Of a DNA stretch of 64,000 nucleotides, positions 47,281 to 60,157 are shown piece after piece. The stretch spans positions 33,211,501 to 33,275,500 of the forward strand of contig NC_090997.1 in NCBI RefSeq assembly GCF_041146395.1, written 5' to 3'. Numbering within the stretch: position 1 is the stretch's first letter; each line of letters starts with the position of its first letter. Position numbers and translations under genes: made by a program. The notes below the pieces were generated by a model. That model did no database searches, was not told the DNA's origin, and worked only from the letters and a program-made list of their open reading frames with translations. Source of the stretch: Eulemur rufifrons (lineage: Eukaryota; Chordata; Mammalia; Primates; Lemuridae).

Positions 47281-50200
47281 CATTCAAATGTTCTACAACA
47301 TGCCAAGGATTTTTTTAAAAAAATCATTTATAAGTGGGAAGATCCCAGAATAAAATTTTATGGAAGTATGTTAATTTTGAGAAAGAAACTCTATAGAAGT
47401 GATGTGTTTGAATAAAATTATGAAAAGGATAGAAAAAGGAAAATAAAGATTCTTTATTGGGTTCCTAATATTCCTTTTTTAAAATAAATATTTGTCAAGC
47501 ACATACTTATATGCCAAGTGCTGTTCTAGGCATTAAAGGATATAACAATGACCCACATGGACACTAATCTCTGCCCTCAAGGAAATCATATTTTATGATT
47601 TCTGTGATATGTACCTCATACTGTCAAAGTCAGATCATCAATGCTTTAAATACTTAAGAAAAAGTGGGAGAGGGGGAGTAAGGTGGAGGATGGAGAGGAA
47701 GAGGATAGAACAGGAAGTGGTGACAGGCAGAAAAACTGTGAAAGAGAAGTAGACAAATTTCTCAGGCTGTCTCCATCGTGGAACCCTCTCTGACTCCACT
47801 TCTGCGTGAGGTATCCTCTCATACGCCCTGGCAGGTCTGTCTGTTTTCAAGTCAGCAGTAATCATCTCACTTGTTTTCCTGTAAATTTTCTTGCCTTTTC
47901 AGTTAACTTTAATGTGCTTTGAGTCATCGATCTTTGCATCACAGAGCTAACCATGGTGCCTGGCACATATTGGGTGCTCTATAGTATTTGTTCAATGAAT
48001 ATTAATGGCAATTATCTGACAAAGTATTCAGCTATTGTGGAGAAACATGTATCTCTGTATTTCACCATCTGCATTACATTGGAAACTGAAATGGACTTGT
48101 TTGATTGATAAATGATCTCCCTCTGAATTTTTTAAGACCAAAACCCGAATACCAGTGGCAGGGAAAAGAGGTGGTGCTATGGGGAAGAGGATTTTAGCTG
48201 CCCAGCTTCCCTCAAATGTATATCTATCAGCTCTTCCTGAATCACACAAAAACAAAATTGTATTAAAAAAACTATGTGAATTTGGCTTCAAAAGAGTTCC
48301 ATAGGCCTATCTTCCCATCAGATTTCCATTCTAATGCGGTTATCCAGATCTGCTTCCATCAAATGATTAGCTATTGGAAACAATCTCAAATCTTAGGAAC
48401 ACTTTAATATATTTCTTTGAATTATTTAATAATTTTATAAAAACATAATCTGCAAAACAAAAGTCTGACTTGAACTTCTTACTTTGTGGAGCTTAATGAA
48501 CATTTACAGGAAATCCATATCTTTGATGATTACAAGTAAAAATATACTTGAATTAGTGCCTGGAGAACTAGCCCATATCCTCAAGTTTCTGTGACAAGTA
48601 CTGTTTTAAGTTCTCTCTCAACTCTATGCAGAAGATCTGGGATGTGGGAGTAAAAGGGTGAGCAGCAGTGTGTGCTTAGTTCAGTTAAAATTAAATTCCA
48701 GTAATTCCCTAGTGCAGTTTTCTATTGACTTGACTCTGTGTCACCTCTGGTATTTGCTTTAGCAAATCATTTAAGACACATAACTGTTGTCTTTGTTTTC
48801 AAGTTTATAGTCAGAGTGGTTTGAAAATTACTAGTACCTAACATAAAAGCCAGAGATAAATATGGAACGTATTAACACTGGATATAGGTTGTGATGAATC
48901 ACAGTTTTTCAGCTTTCAAATATTACAATTATCTACCTAAAAATACCCTACTGTACTTGGTCACCTTCCCTGGCTGTTTACCCTGCTTGCCACTTTAAAG
49001 ACTTCTAGTGCTGTTCCATGTGGTAGCGCTAGCACGCTTCAATATTTTTTACTTAACAATTATCTTTTAATTACCATGTTTATCTTTTGAGCTAAATATG
49101 GTAGTTCATTAATCATATTAATTGTTGGTGAGCATTGCTAGTATTGCTGAGATTTATAGATTAGTCACTGTGGGAAGGAAGGGAAGTTGATGTTAGTTGG
49201 ATTATACTAGTACTGGCTAACTGAAGAAAAAAATAATTAATGGAGACTTTGATCCTGGATTCTAACTCTTAGGAATAACTGTCAAATGACACCAGATTCC
49301 TGTTGTTTAGTATTAAACAAGCACAGTACTGTTTTACTAGTACACCTGTCTGATAACTGGAGCTCAAAAAAGCTCCAATATGTTTATTCACCATGCTCCT
49401 TAATCGTATTTGTAGAAAAACCACCTTTCCTTCTAGAATTAATGTATGTTTGTGTGTGTGTTCATGTTTGCCCCTAACAAAGAGGATGAGATAAAACTCA
49501 GAATTAAAGCTCTGTAAAATTAAACTATTGTTGATATTGAGACCAATGTTAAGTAAGCAGGTTGAATAAAAAGACAAAGTAAATGCAGTTTGAGTAAATA
49601 ATAACAAAAAGAGTATACAGAGAGAAATAAGCCTAAGATAGCCAGATGGGTTGGTTTCTTTGCAGTTCTGAGACAAGAGATAGATCTAAAGAATTGACCC
49701 GTTCCTCTTGCTTCTCAGATACTCTGTTGGTATTAGATTGAAAACTCTTGAATTCAGAGATGAAGAGTGAATATTTTTATCAAGTCACATGGATTTCCAT
49801 GTGGTCAAATGCATTTACTTTCCACCAACCCCATAAGCTTATTCCATAAGCAAGAAAAGATAATTTATGTACCAATTCACAATCTTACCTGATTTAAGTG
49901 CTATGAATTATTTTTCTAATACTGTATATTTTCACATATGTGCTACTTTCATTTTGATAAGAAAAATATATAATTACATAATTAATCTCCACAAACATTG
50001 CTTTAAGAAGCATAGGGTTTTCTTAGAAAAATATGGTTTGCTTTAGATATGGTAAGTGGGTAAATTAAAGGAGCAAAACAGCTTTCTCTTGCTGGAAAGA
50101 GAGAAGAGCTCATCAGAATATGTTTTCCCTCTGGCCCATTTGCTTTTTGCCTCTCTCCCAGTTTATTGCTGTATCCATCCTGTCTAGACTGAGACCCAGC

Positions 50201-51361
50201 CTGATATGCCCTTAAAAATGTGAACAAATACAAATTGTGACCCAGGGCTGTGGGAACTGGATGGACTTTCTCCTATCCTGTCAAAGCCATGATTCTTAAA
50301 GTTTAATGTAGATTCTAACTGTGAACACAATTTTGAAATCTTCCTATCATGATTCTGCCATTCCCTCTAAAATATTATAGGCATAGAAATTTTCTTGAAG
50401 TAATCCTTCATTGTGAGCATCAAGGAATCACAACTGAAAGTATGAACTATTGAGAAATTGATCATGGTTGTTTGTGCTGGAGGCCGATCAGGTGAATTCT
50501 CCAGTTCACGTCTCAGAAAGAAAATACTGAGAAATCCCAGTGACTATATCCTTTGGGCTCCCATAGAATACAGTCCCAAGCTTGAAGAAAAGGAAATTGT
50601 GAGAGTTGGTTACAAGGGACTGATAACTACAAAGTATGGGTGGAAGAGTTCTGAACCCCTGGAGTAATTAACTGGCTGCCTACCTATACCACCTAGAGCA
50701 AAAACAAGCAACAAGTAAGGCAATAAAATGCCCACACAAAGCAGGATGTTCAGTTCAATTCTTCCCTTTGGAAATAGTAGTCAGAACAATGAGCAGATTT
50801 ATCTTGAGAAAGAACATGGAACTTCCTTTATGGACTCTGCCCTAGATTTTTGTATTTGTAATTAAGTTCAAACACCTGAATTTAGAGAATTGTCTGTTAG
50901 ATTAGAGGAATTACAGAAGAGTGTATTTGGCTTTGGGGAATATAATGACTTCTAGTGGCTGCTCTTCTATCCAGAGAATATCCATTTTGTAAGACTGACT
51001 CAGAATAGGCAGCCCTGTAGTGCCCACCTTTGCTGAAGAGGAACTATTGTGTGTACAGAATTAGAAGTTACTCCCTAATCCCTTTTCCAGTTATCTTAAC
51101 TATCATCTGAGCAGTGTTGTGGTTCAGTGGCTCATAGTCAGGGAAGACTGAAGTGTTAGCTTTCTGGCACTGTCCAGTTCTGCCCTTGAACTCCTGGGAT
51201 CTGGAGGAGCCTGAGATCTCACTTCCTGGCTCCGGTCTTTGGCCTCACCAGTGGTGGATGTTTTCCTGTTAGCCAGTGTAACTCTTGGTATCTCTGTCTC
51301 AGTTTACCTGTCTAGGCTTAAAGGAGGTAAGCACTTTTCAACGCAAACTAACTTGGACTGG

Positions 51362-51729
51362 TGTTTTAGTCCATTTTCTGTTGCTATACTAGAATAACAC
51401 AGAATGGGTAATTTATAAAGATTAGAGATTTATTTGGCTCACATTTCTGGAGGCTGCTGGGAATTTCAAGATCGAGGAGCCGCACCTGGTGAGGGCCTTC
51501 TTGCTGGATCATAACATAGTAAAAGGCATCACATGGCAAGATAGGGCAAGAGTGCAGGAGACGGAGAGAGAAAATGGGGGCTTAAAGCTCATGATAATGG
51601 CATTGGTATATTCATGAGAGCAGAGCCCTCATGACCTACTCACCTCCTTAAAAGTATTACCTCCCAATACTATTATAATGGCAATTAATTTTCAACATGA
51701 GTTTTGAAGGGGGCATTTAAAGCATAACA
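51362..51729 (-). repeat. 3' LTR of the MaLR provirus
   Basis: This is the left-hand LTR on the plus strand. Because the element is antisense, it is the 3' LTR. It is clearly related to the right LTR, with several substitutions and short indels between them. Confidence 0.85.
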
Positions 51730-53389
51730 TTCCACCCCTGGCCCCCAAAGCTTGTGTCCTTCTCACATACAAAATATACTCATTCAATTCCAGTAGCCCC
51801 CCAAAATCTTAACTCATTGCAGCATCAACTCGAAAGTCCAAAGTCTCATCTGAATTATATATGAGTGAGACTCAAGGCATGATTCATCCTAAGGCAAATT
51901 CCCTCCAGTTATAAACCAGTGAAATCAAACATGATATTTACTTCCAAAATACAATGATGAGACAAGCATAGGATTGACATCCAAAAGGGAGAAATAGGCT
52001 AGAAGAAATGGGTAACTGATCCTACGTAAGTCCAAAATCCAACAGGGAAAACAACATTTAGTCTTAAAGCGGTAGAATAATCTTCTTTGACTCCATGTCC
52101 CACATCCAGGGCACATTGGGGCACAGGTTGGAGTCTTGTTCCTGTAGCCTTTCCAGGCTGGAGTTGCATGCCGGTGGGCCTAGAGTTCTGGGGTCTCTGA
52201 CATGGGCTCACTCTTACTGATCCACTAGGCATTGTGCTAATGGGGACTCTGTGGTAGACCCCATATTTTCACTGGGCATTGATCTAGTAGGGGCTGTCTG
52301 TGGTGGCTCCACCCCTGCAGTAGGTTTCTGTGTGGGCTCTCAGGCTGTTCATGACATCCTTTGAAATCTTGGTAGAAGAATCCATACTCCACTGCTTTTG
52401 CATTCTGTGTGTCTGCAGAATTAGCACCACATGGACACCACTAATGTTCATGGCTTCTACCTTCTGGAGTGGTGGGTAGAACTGCACCTGGGCCCACGTG
52501 GGCTGCATCTAGAGTAGCCATGGAGTGCTTTGCCAGAATACAGGGAGCAAAACCCTGAGGTAGCTCGGGGCATTGAGCCGTTAGAGGGTTCCCTGGGCTC
52601 ATGCCCTAAAACTGTTCCGCCCTCCTAGAGCTCTGTGCCTGTGATGGGAGGGGCAACCTTGAAGATCTCTTAAATGCCTTTGGGGTCTTTCTCCCATTGT
52701 CTTGATGAAAGATCTGGTTTCCATCTATCTGTACTAATCTCTTTAGTAAACAATTGCTTGGCCACACCCTTGATTTGCTTGCCTAAACATGCCTTTTCAC
52801 TCTTTACATAGTCAGGCTGCAAATTTTCCAAATCTTTCTATTCTGCTTCTCTTTTAATTATAAATTCTATCTTTGAGTTATTTCCTTCCTCTCACATCTC
52901 ACTGTATGCAGTTAAAAGAAGCAATGCAGCATCCTGAATGCTGAATGCTTTGTTGCTTAGATATTTCTTCCACCAGATATCCTAGTGCATTGCTCTTAAG
53001 TTCTGTATTCCATAAAGTCCTAGGACACTGATCACAATTCTGCCAAGTTCTTTGCAACTGTATACCAAAGATAGCCTTTACTCTAGTTTCCCATACCTTG
53101 TTCCTTAGTTTCATCTGAGACCTCATCAGAATGGCCTTTACCTCCCCATAATTTTATCAATATTCTGATCACTACCACTTAAATAATCTTTAAGAAGTTC
53201 TAGACTTTCTTTACAGCTCTCCTCTTCTTCTAAGCCCTCACCAGGATCACCCTTAATGTTCCACTCATGGCAAAACAGGCTTTTTCTAGACTATCCCTCC
53301 AAATTATCGCAGCCTCTACCCATTACCCAGTTCTGCAGCAGATTACACATTTTCAGGTATTATAGCAAAACCCTACTCCTGGTACCAAT

Positions 53390-53758
53390 ATTTCATCATA
53401 GCCTGTTTTCTGCTGCTGCTACCACAGACTAGGCAATTTATAAAGAGCAGAGATTTGCTTGGCTCACAGTGCTAGAGGCTGGGAATTTCAAGACCAAGGG
53501 GCCACATATAGTAAGGGCCTTTTGCTGTGTCTTAACATGGAGTAAGGCATAATATGGTGAGAGAGGGTGACAGAGGGCAAGGACATGTGAGACAGAGAGA
53601 GAAAAGGGGGGCTAAACTCCCACAATAATGGCATTAGTCCATTGGTGAAGACAGAGGCCTCATGACTTATCACCTCTTAATGGCTCCACCTCTTAATACT
53701 GTTACAATCGCAATTAAAGTTCAATATGAGTTTTGGAGGGGACATGTAAGCCACAGCA
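53390..53758 (-). repeat. 5' LTR of the MaLR provirus
   Basis: This is the right-hand LTR on the plus strand, and the 5' LTR in element orientation. Its outer boundary is fixed by the ACTGG duplication. The inner boundary is placed within a few bases. Confidence 0.8.
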
Positions 53759-53824
53759 CTGGTTAGTAATACTAACTATAATTTGGCCTCCTGAGATGAA
53801 TAACTCAGTATAAACTAACCACAT

Positions 53825-54010
53825 AATGGCAAATGGAGCTACTGGGCCTGGGGTTAAATACCCTCTGTGCTACTGCATATCTGTGTGAATTTAGGCAATT
53901 TAATAAAGTTCTCTGATTTTAATTTCCTTATCTGAATGATAGTAATCATCATATTTACCATGCTGTGTTGCTGTGAGCATTAAATGGGGCAATTTTCATG
54001 AAGGATGGTG
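53825..54010 (+). mobile_element. MIR SINE
   Basis: GGCCTGGGGTTAAATACCCT, CTGTGTGAATTTAGGCAATT, TTAATTTCCTTATCTGAATG and CTGTGAGCATTAAATGGGGC follow MIR order. Confidence 0.75.
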
Positions 54011-54414
54011 TCTTGAGTGTGTATCTTCTGTGATGATTATATTTCAAAGGGATTGCTCCCAGATCCTTGAGAAAGACATTTCTGGGTTGTAAAATTGGAA
54101 AGAGGCTGAGAGGAAATTTACATCTCAAAGGGGCAGATAAAAAATTTATAATTTCAAGTTTTCTAAAGTAAAGACTTTGAGAAAAGGAAGGTCAGAGACC
54201 CATAGTCTGGAACAAAACTATCTAAAGTGTTGTCAAGTTGAGGAGATCTTTAAGGCTGGCTTGTTCAGGTCTATGACTGTGACAAATTGAATTCCTCCTG
54301 CCTTATATTATTATGTATTAATGAATTTTTTTTCCCCACTGGAGCAGATTTAGTCTAGTACTTTACTGACTGGATAAACCTATATAATTGCCCATTCATG
54401 CTTTTCATGAATAA
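54011..54414. other. Intron 1, no feature seen
   Basis: Unique sequence of ordinary composition. No repeat or exon recognised. Confidence 0.4.
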
Positions 54415-54715
54415 ATATGTTTTTCTAATTACAAAAGTGATTTTTATTATATAAATTTATTGTTCCTAAACCAAGAGCGAGAAAATAAAATTTATGCACT
54501 ACTCAGAGATAACCAGTTTGCATTTTATTGAATATATCGTTCCCATTTTTTGTAGCTATGCTCATTTGTTTTACAAAAGTTTCAATCATAGTATCATATC
54601 CATCACCACCTGCTTTTATTTGCATAGCAGTGTATTGTATATATTGTTTCATTATTATTTCACATTCTGTGTTTTATTCACAGTACCTGTACCTTATTTT
54701 TGCTGACTAGAAAAT
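54415..54715 (-). mobile_element. Old L1 fragment (antisense), decayed
   Basis: AATTACAAAAGTGATTTTTA, CAGAGATAACCAGTTTGCAT and TTTGCATAGCAGTGTATTGT resemble the inverted 3' region of old L1M elements. The open frames here are by-products of low GC. Confidence 0.45.
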
Positions 54716-55352
54716 TTGAATAGAAGTATTCATCAATACTTAGCAATTTGATAATTGCTTATCAGGTTAAACTTTTGAAAACATTTTAACTAAATTATTT
54801 TACATAATCTGTGTTTGATAAGTATGCCTTTTTCCTGCTTTTCCTCAATTTTTTTTTGACATTTTTTAAGCAGTACTACTTTATTCATTAAATGAGACCA
54901 TGAGACTCATGCATATCAGATTCCCAGTAAATAATAGTGGCTACCATTACTATAATTATGAATCTATAAAAGAGGAAATATTATAAACCAGAGTTTGCCT
55001 GGAGACATTCTAAAGTACTATCTAGCAGTTTTATTACAGAACATTTGTGTAGTCTGTCTGTAGGTTATGGACCACAGACTTCAAAATTTGAGGTGGCATC
55101 TTCAGGTTGAGAACAGAGATGGATTTTATTTTATTTTATTTTATTTTTTGCTTTGGTCTGATTGGCAGAGGTCTTCTTCTGAGCTCTCATTTCCTTTCAT
55201 CTCTTTCTTGCTGCACAGAAGTCAGCCCTTGCCTCCACGGTATCACCTTCTTGTGGGTCTGAGCCTTTTCCTCCATATTGTTATGTCTGCCTTGAATCGA
55301 TTTGTCACATAGATAATTGTTGCTTCTTTGCCTTTCTCTGTTGATTCTTCCG
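54716..55352. other. Intron 1, with TTTTA repeat
   Basis: 55124-55148 is a short TTTTA pentanucleotide run. The rest is unclassified. Confidence 0.45.
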
Positions 55353-55370
55353 AATAAAACTTGGGTTGTT

Positions 55371-55605
55371 TAAATTGGTATTAATTGATCAACATTTACG
55401 TGCACATATGGAAATAGCATTCATAGGGTGTCCGGCAGGTGGGAGGGGGAGGAGGGGATGGGTAAATTCACACCTAATGGGTGCAGTGCACACTTTCTGG
55501 GGTATGGGCACGCTTGCAGCTCTAACTCAGCCAGTGCAAAGGCAATATATGTAACCAAAGCATTTGTACTCCCGTAATATTCTGAAATAAAAGAATAAAT
55601 TTAAA
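55371..55605 (+). mobile_element. Very short (3'-end-only) L1 insertion with target-site duplication
   Basis: It starts TAAATTGGTATTAATTGATC and carries ATTCATAGGGTGTCCGGCAG, GGCAATATATGTAACCAAAG, a CCCGTAATATTCTGAAATAA end and an A-rich tail. Flanking AATAAAACTTGGGTTG (55353-55368) and AATAAAACCTTGGTTT (55606-55621) are near-identical target-site duplications. Only about 235 bases of L1 3' UTR were inserted. The text is the same subfamily as 42456-42712. Confidence 0.85.
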
Positions 55606-55621
55606 AATAAAACCTTGGTTT

Positions 55622-58600
55622 TAACTGTCTGCTTGGTTTTTGGAGGACATTACATTGTCTTTCAGATTTCCTGCTGTACAGCTTTTGACCGGGCACCCCA
55701 ACCTGAAGCAAGCCCAGGCTTCCTGATCTGGAATGGGGTACTAGGTTCTTTCACTTCCCATCACTACTCCCCTAAATTCAATACCAGCTCTATAAGACTA
55801 TTCTTTCTAATAGTTGACACCTTACATTTGAAAAAATTGAGCCCTTGGTAGATTTATGTGCAGACACTGATTTTTCAAGTTAGCTTTCTTTCCTTTCCTT
55901 CTGGGCTTTCTTTTATTATGTAGATCTTTGTGGAATTCCTTGCCAGCGCCTTAACCATTGTCTACTCTCTCTGTTTAAGGCCAGCACAAGTAACTTCCCA
56001 TCTGCTAAAGCTGAGTCAGGTAGGCAACTAATTCTGCACTTATTGTTCTGTTACTAATGTGAGGATTAAAAATAAACTCTTAAATCCTTCCTTGACTAGC
56101 CTGCATAAAGAAATTGTAAATGACACCTAAAATTGATCATTCTAAGTTTGGTTAGTTTGGGTAAATATCATTTTTAACAGGGGTCACTTTCTTTAGTTTA
56201 TATACATTGCACATATATTTTGGCATTTGGAATTTTTTATTTGGATGTCAAAGTATCCAAACTTATACAGTAAAGTAATTTCTTATTTTTCTGCAATACA
56301 TTTTATGGATGTGTTATATATTATCATTACAGTTTTATGTTACATTTAATTTTAACATTTGTCAAGCAACAAACAGATACAGGTAGCTTTTTTAGAATCC
56401 AGAATGGGTTTTCTTTTAATGTATAGTCTATTGCTATGTTATCAGAAATTACCTGGTATTTGGTGAGGAGACATCAAAAGTGACCAAACATTAGCTTGGA
56501 ATCAAGATTAAAACAATAACACATATAAAAATTTGATGCTTATAAATTATAACATTTTTCTGAATCTCTGTTTATAGATATCTGTGAACAGCTTATTGAA
56601 ACATACTTGCACTGATTTAGAGCACTACTTTCAAATGAAAAAAATGTGAAAATTTTTAAATGTAAATTTATGCAAATGTTAAAATTACCCATAGGTGTTT
56701 AAAGACTTGTGCTTTAAGAGGGGTAAATGTATATTAAAAGGGAAAGGTATGTGTATTATGATCAGATGTGAGTTCAAATTTTGAGTCAAAAAATAAATAT
56801 AACTAGTATATTAGAGTCAAGATACTGTGTAGGCTATTTGTACATGTTCTCATATACCATAGTTATTCCTAAAATAGTACTGGCATGTTTTTGTTAAAAG
56901 AAAGAAAGAAAACTTTACTTACCACTGAGTTGTAAATAATTAATTTCCATTTATAGTTTGAGCTATTTAGAGGTGACATTGTACTCTCAATTTTTAACTT
57001 TATTTTAAAATTTGGTTATATTTTCTGGCTATGCTTAGCTATTTGAAACTTGGGATATTTGTGACCAAGCAGAACAAGATTCCTTTAGGAACAATGTTAT
57101 TGATTTGTGTTAATTTTAAGGTTATGTAGGAGGAATGACTATACATATTTCCCACTGGATTACACTATACATTTTTTGCCCACAGACTCAGCATTCTTAG
57201 TAGGGTTAGAGTTTGCAGTTTCTGTGAAAAAATGTTACACAAGGATAAGGAGCCAGCCACTCTTTGAAAAGGACAAACTTTCCTCTTTAATTTGTTGAAT
57301 TTTACCTATGCTCAAAATTAGCACTGCTTTAATAGTCAGTAATTCTAATCATGCAGTGATTCGGTACACATCAAAGGACTGGCTGTTAATGTGGATGCAG
57401 TATAATGCAAGCTGGTTATTTAAAGGCAGTTAAACTTTGTTCAGCATGTACCATATAATATAGGCAGTAAGCAATTTTTCCTTCTCAAAAGCAGCAGTTA
57501 ATTATTATAAATGTCAAAATTGTAGCTGTCATGGTTATTTGCTCCTAAGTCATTTGAGCATATCAGCTTTCTGATGGAATATTTGAACACCAAAGTTGTG
57601 ATCCATTCTTTGAATTGCAGCCCTCACAGGTAAAACTGCCAGTCCAGAGTTTTAAATGGCTTAAGCCTATTAAGTGGATAGAAAGTTACAAACTGATAGA
57701 CTTAAATTATTATATATTACTCAACACATAAAAATAGATTGTTTAGTTAGAAGACTTAATGTATAATATAGGAAACCAAATTCCTTAATTTTTTTAATTA
57801 ACCATTTCATTTTTCTTAATTTTCTTGGAGCATATGTGTACATAAAATACAATGCATAAAATAAAGAGTGTCTGCCAACTCTTTAAACATTACTTTTATT
57901 ACTTAGTAAAATCTTATTATGATTACCGTAAATTTTGAGAGGCATTCGTTATTATTTCCATCTTTACATTGTGTCTCATTACAAAAATTTAACTAGAAGA
58001 AACATATTTAAAAATAGTTTATATGAATGTATGTGATTATGTATTGTTTAAGACTTGTAAGTGGATGCTGCATATATATTTTTGAAAAGAAAAGGTTGCT
58101 AGAAAATAGATGTATAAGCATAAAATTGTGCAGACAAATGCGGTCTTCGCCTCCTACCTAGTGCACGGTGTAGAGAGTAGAGGATAAGCCAGCACTTGGC
58201 AGGGGACACCCTGCAACTCTGCTGGGAAGCCTTGCTTACTTCTGATGTGAGGGATGGCATAGATTGAAGAAGATGTTGTGGAACACCGAGTACTACTAGA
58301 AAATGTAGAGTTGATGTGAAGTGAGCATCTGAGGGGGAGAAAGGGAGACTGTCATCCTGGTATGGGGCAGAAGAGTAGTGAGACCATTGAGAAGAAAGAG
58401 AAAATGATGAGCAATAAGGCTAGAGAATGTCTCTGAAAAGTAGTCCAAGGGTTTAGTGATAATAGGAATAAAAACTATTCCTAACATTGGTATGTGGACT
58501 TTATCTCATTTGATCTGTATAGAAATCTTGTGAGATGTCTAGTCTAAGAATACTCAACTTAAATATTACAATGTTTGAACTACAATTCAGGTCCTCAGAT

Positions 58601-59430
58601 TATAAATGAAGCTCTTTTTCAACAATATCCCCCTGACTTCCAGTGATTTATCTAGATGTTGTCATGTAACTACCTTTAGAAGTGGGGTCCCACAGAAGGT
58701 TTGTTCACATACAGAAAAATATAATGGCTATGTTTTCTTTATATATCTGAATATGTTGTGTGTAAATTCTCTAGACTTCTACCTAAATTGTCTGCTATAC
58801 TAGCAGGGTCTTAATAGGAAAGATATGGCATAATTAAGTGGGTAATTTTGAAAGGGTTTAATAAAGGGACTAACTGCAAAGATACGGGCAGCATTTAGGA
58901 CAAGCAGCAAGAAATGGTGAAGTAACTCAGAGCCAGTAACAGTGGGGGACTGTGCCTCCCTAGGCCTGAAAGAATAAGGAGAAAGAACAATACTGAAAGC
59001 CAGAAAGAGAGTTATGTGGAAAGAATAGATATTGAGGGTTGCAGCACTCAGTAATGGGGCAGAGTACTAGAGGGACAGGCACATGGATACTGTCCGACAG
59101 GCTATGGAGATAAATACCTCATTCAGTTCTCTACCTTTCAGTTCTCCTATGGGTGCCTTCCATTGGCAAGGCCAACCCAGAACCAGAGGGAGGGGATCGT
59201 ATTGATGCAGTTCAAATAGATGGGCCTTCCGGGCCCAGAGCACTGTGGATGGGGGTAGACATTGGATCTCTTGGGCAAACAGAAGATGTCCAGCACAATG
59301 CAGTGCCTCACCAGCCACATTGTCACAAAGCTCAGTTTTATTATTTTTTTCCTAGCTCTTATTACCTATAATTATTTTATTAATTTATGTATTCTATGCT
59401 TATTTTCTATTCTCTGTTTCTCCATGAGAA
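55622..59430. other. Intron 1, mostly unique
   Basis: No gene recognised. 57300-57660 is non-repetitive and includes the 9-nt microexon candidate. 58900-59310 has text that recurs in mammalian genomes (CCATTGGCAAGGCCAACCCA, then AACCAGAGGG) and is probably an old repeat of a family I cannot name. Confidence 0.4.
57621..57629 (+). other. Candidate 9-nt microexon
   Basis: TTGCAG at 57615-57620 is followed by CCCTCACAG and then GTAAAA at 57630. A nine-base segment is thus framed by an acceptor and a good donor. The pyrimidine tract before it is only moderate. The end of the segment is also itself CAG/GTAAAA, so a chance match is quite possible. Confidence 0.15.
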
Positions 59431-59525
59431 CAAAGACCTTGTCAGTGTTACTCACCATCTCTACCTTTTAGGGCCATACATTACACACAATAAGTGTGCA
59501 ATAACTTGTTGACTGAATAAAGAAA
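59430..59525 (+). mobile_element. L2-type 3' end fragment
   Basis: CCATGAGAACAAAGACCTTG is followed by a CACACAATAAGTGTGCAATA tail and TGTTGACTGAATAA. This is a decayed L2 end. Confidence 0.55.
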
Positions 59526-59761
59526 TAATAATTTATTGAACACATACACTCTTAGAAAAACAAAAGAACAAACTAAGCCCAAAGTTAGTGGAAGAAAGGA
59601 GATAATAAAGATCAGAGTAGAAATAAATGAAATAGAGACTAGAAAAATAAATAGAAATATCAACAAAACTAAGTTGGTTTCTTGAAAAGATAAACAAAAT
59701 TAACAAACCTTTAGGTAGACTAAAAAAAAAAAGGAGAGAAAACTCAAATAAATAAAATACG

Positions 59762-60002
59762 CAAACTTTCTGGAACTAGTAAACAAGTATAGCAAAGTCA
59801 CAGGATTCAAAGTTAATATACAAAAGTCAATTATTATTGAAATTTGAGATTAAAAATACCATTTACAATAGCACCAGAAATTTGAAATACTTAGGTATAT
59901 ATTGAACAAAATATGTACAAGATCTGTATCTGGAAAATCACAAAATTCTGACAGAAAAAAATCAAGGATGATCTAAATAAATGGAGAAATATTCTGTGTT
60001 TA
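59762..60002 (+). mobile_element. Out-of-order L1 ORF2 segment inside the L1 relic
   Basis: TTCTGGAACTAGTAAACAAG, TTCAAAGTTAATATACAAAA and ATTTACAATAGCACCAGAAA are text normally found after the FADD box. The same part occurs in its proper place at about 60965-61200. Here it interrupts the earlier part of ORF2, which resumes at about 60010 (GAGACATTAGAACTTATACC). It ends in TTTAAAAAAAAAG. Confidence 0.75.
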
Positions 60003-60157
60003 AAAAAAAAGAAATGAAAGAAGAGACATTAGAACTTATACCACTGAAATGCAAAGGATCCTAAGAGATCACTATGAGCAATTATATGCCAACAAATTGG
60101 ATAATCTAGAAGAAATAGATAAATTCCTAGACAATTACAACCTACCAAGACTAAAGT

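Larger units (their letters stand above)
44053..51356. other. Intron 1, mostly unique, with small L2/MIR pieces
   Basis: L2-type ends are at 44375-44475 (CTCCATGAGAGCAGGGCTTC), 47475-47605 (antisense, GCCAAGTGCTGTTCTAGGCA) and 47900-48005 (GGTGCCTGGCACATATTGGG). A MIR-like piece is at 46325-46430. 45580-45670 is an AT-rich low-complexity tract. An 18-bp perfect palindrome lies at 47263-47280. No gene is recognised. Confidence 0.45.
51362..53758 (-). mobile_element. MaLR (MST/THE1-like) provirus with both LTRs
   Basis: Two related LTRs of about 365 bases flank a 1.65-kb internal region, all antisense to RIMS1. The left LTR is 51362-51729 (GGTAATTTATAAAG, CATTTCTGGAGGCTGCTGGG). The right LTR is about 53390-53758 (GGCAATTTATAAAGAGCAGA, GTTTTGGAGGGGACATG). 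The flanks 51357-51361 and 53758-53762 both read ACTGG, the 5-bp target duplication typical of this class. The internal region has the known start CACCCCTGGCCCCCAAAGCT near 51733 and the GGTACCAATATTTCATCATA end. It has no long reading frame, is non-functional and encodes no complete retroviral protein. Confidence 0.88.

Noticed and set aside
51730..53389. Possible retained retroviral genes in the MaLR internal region
   Set aside because: Only short, broken frames are visible. The internal region is non-coding and degenerate.
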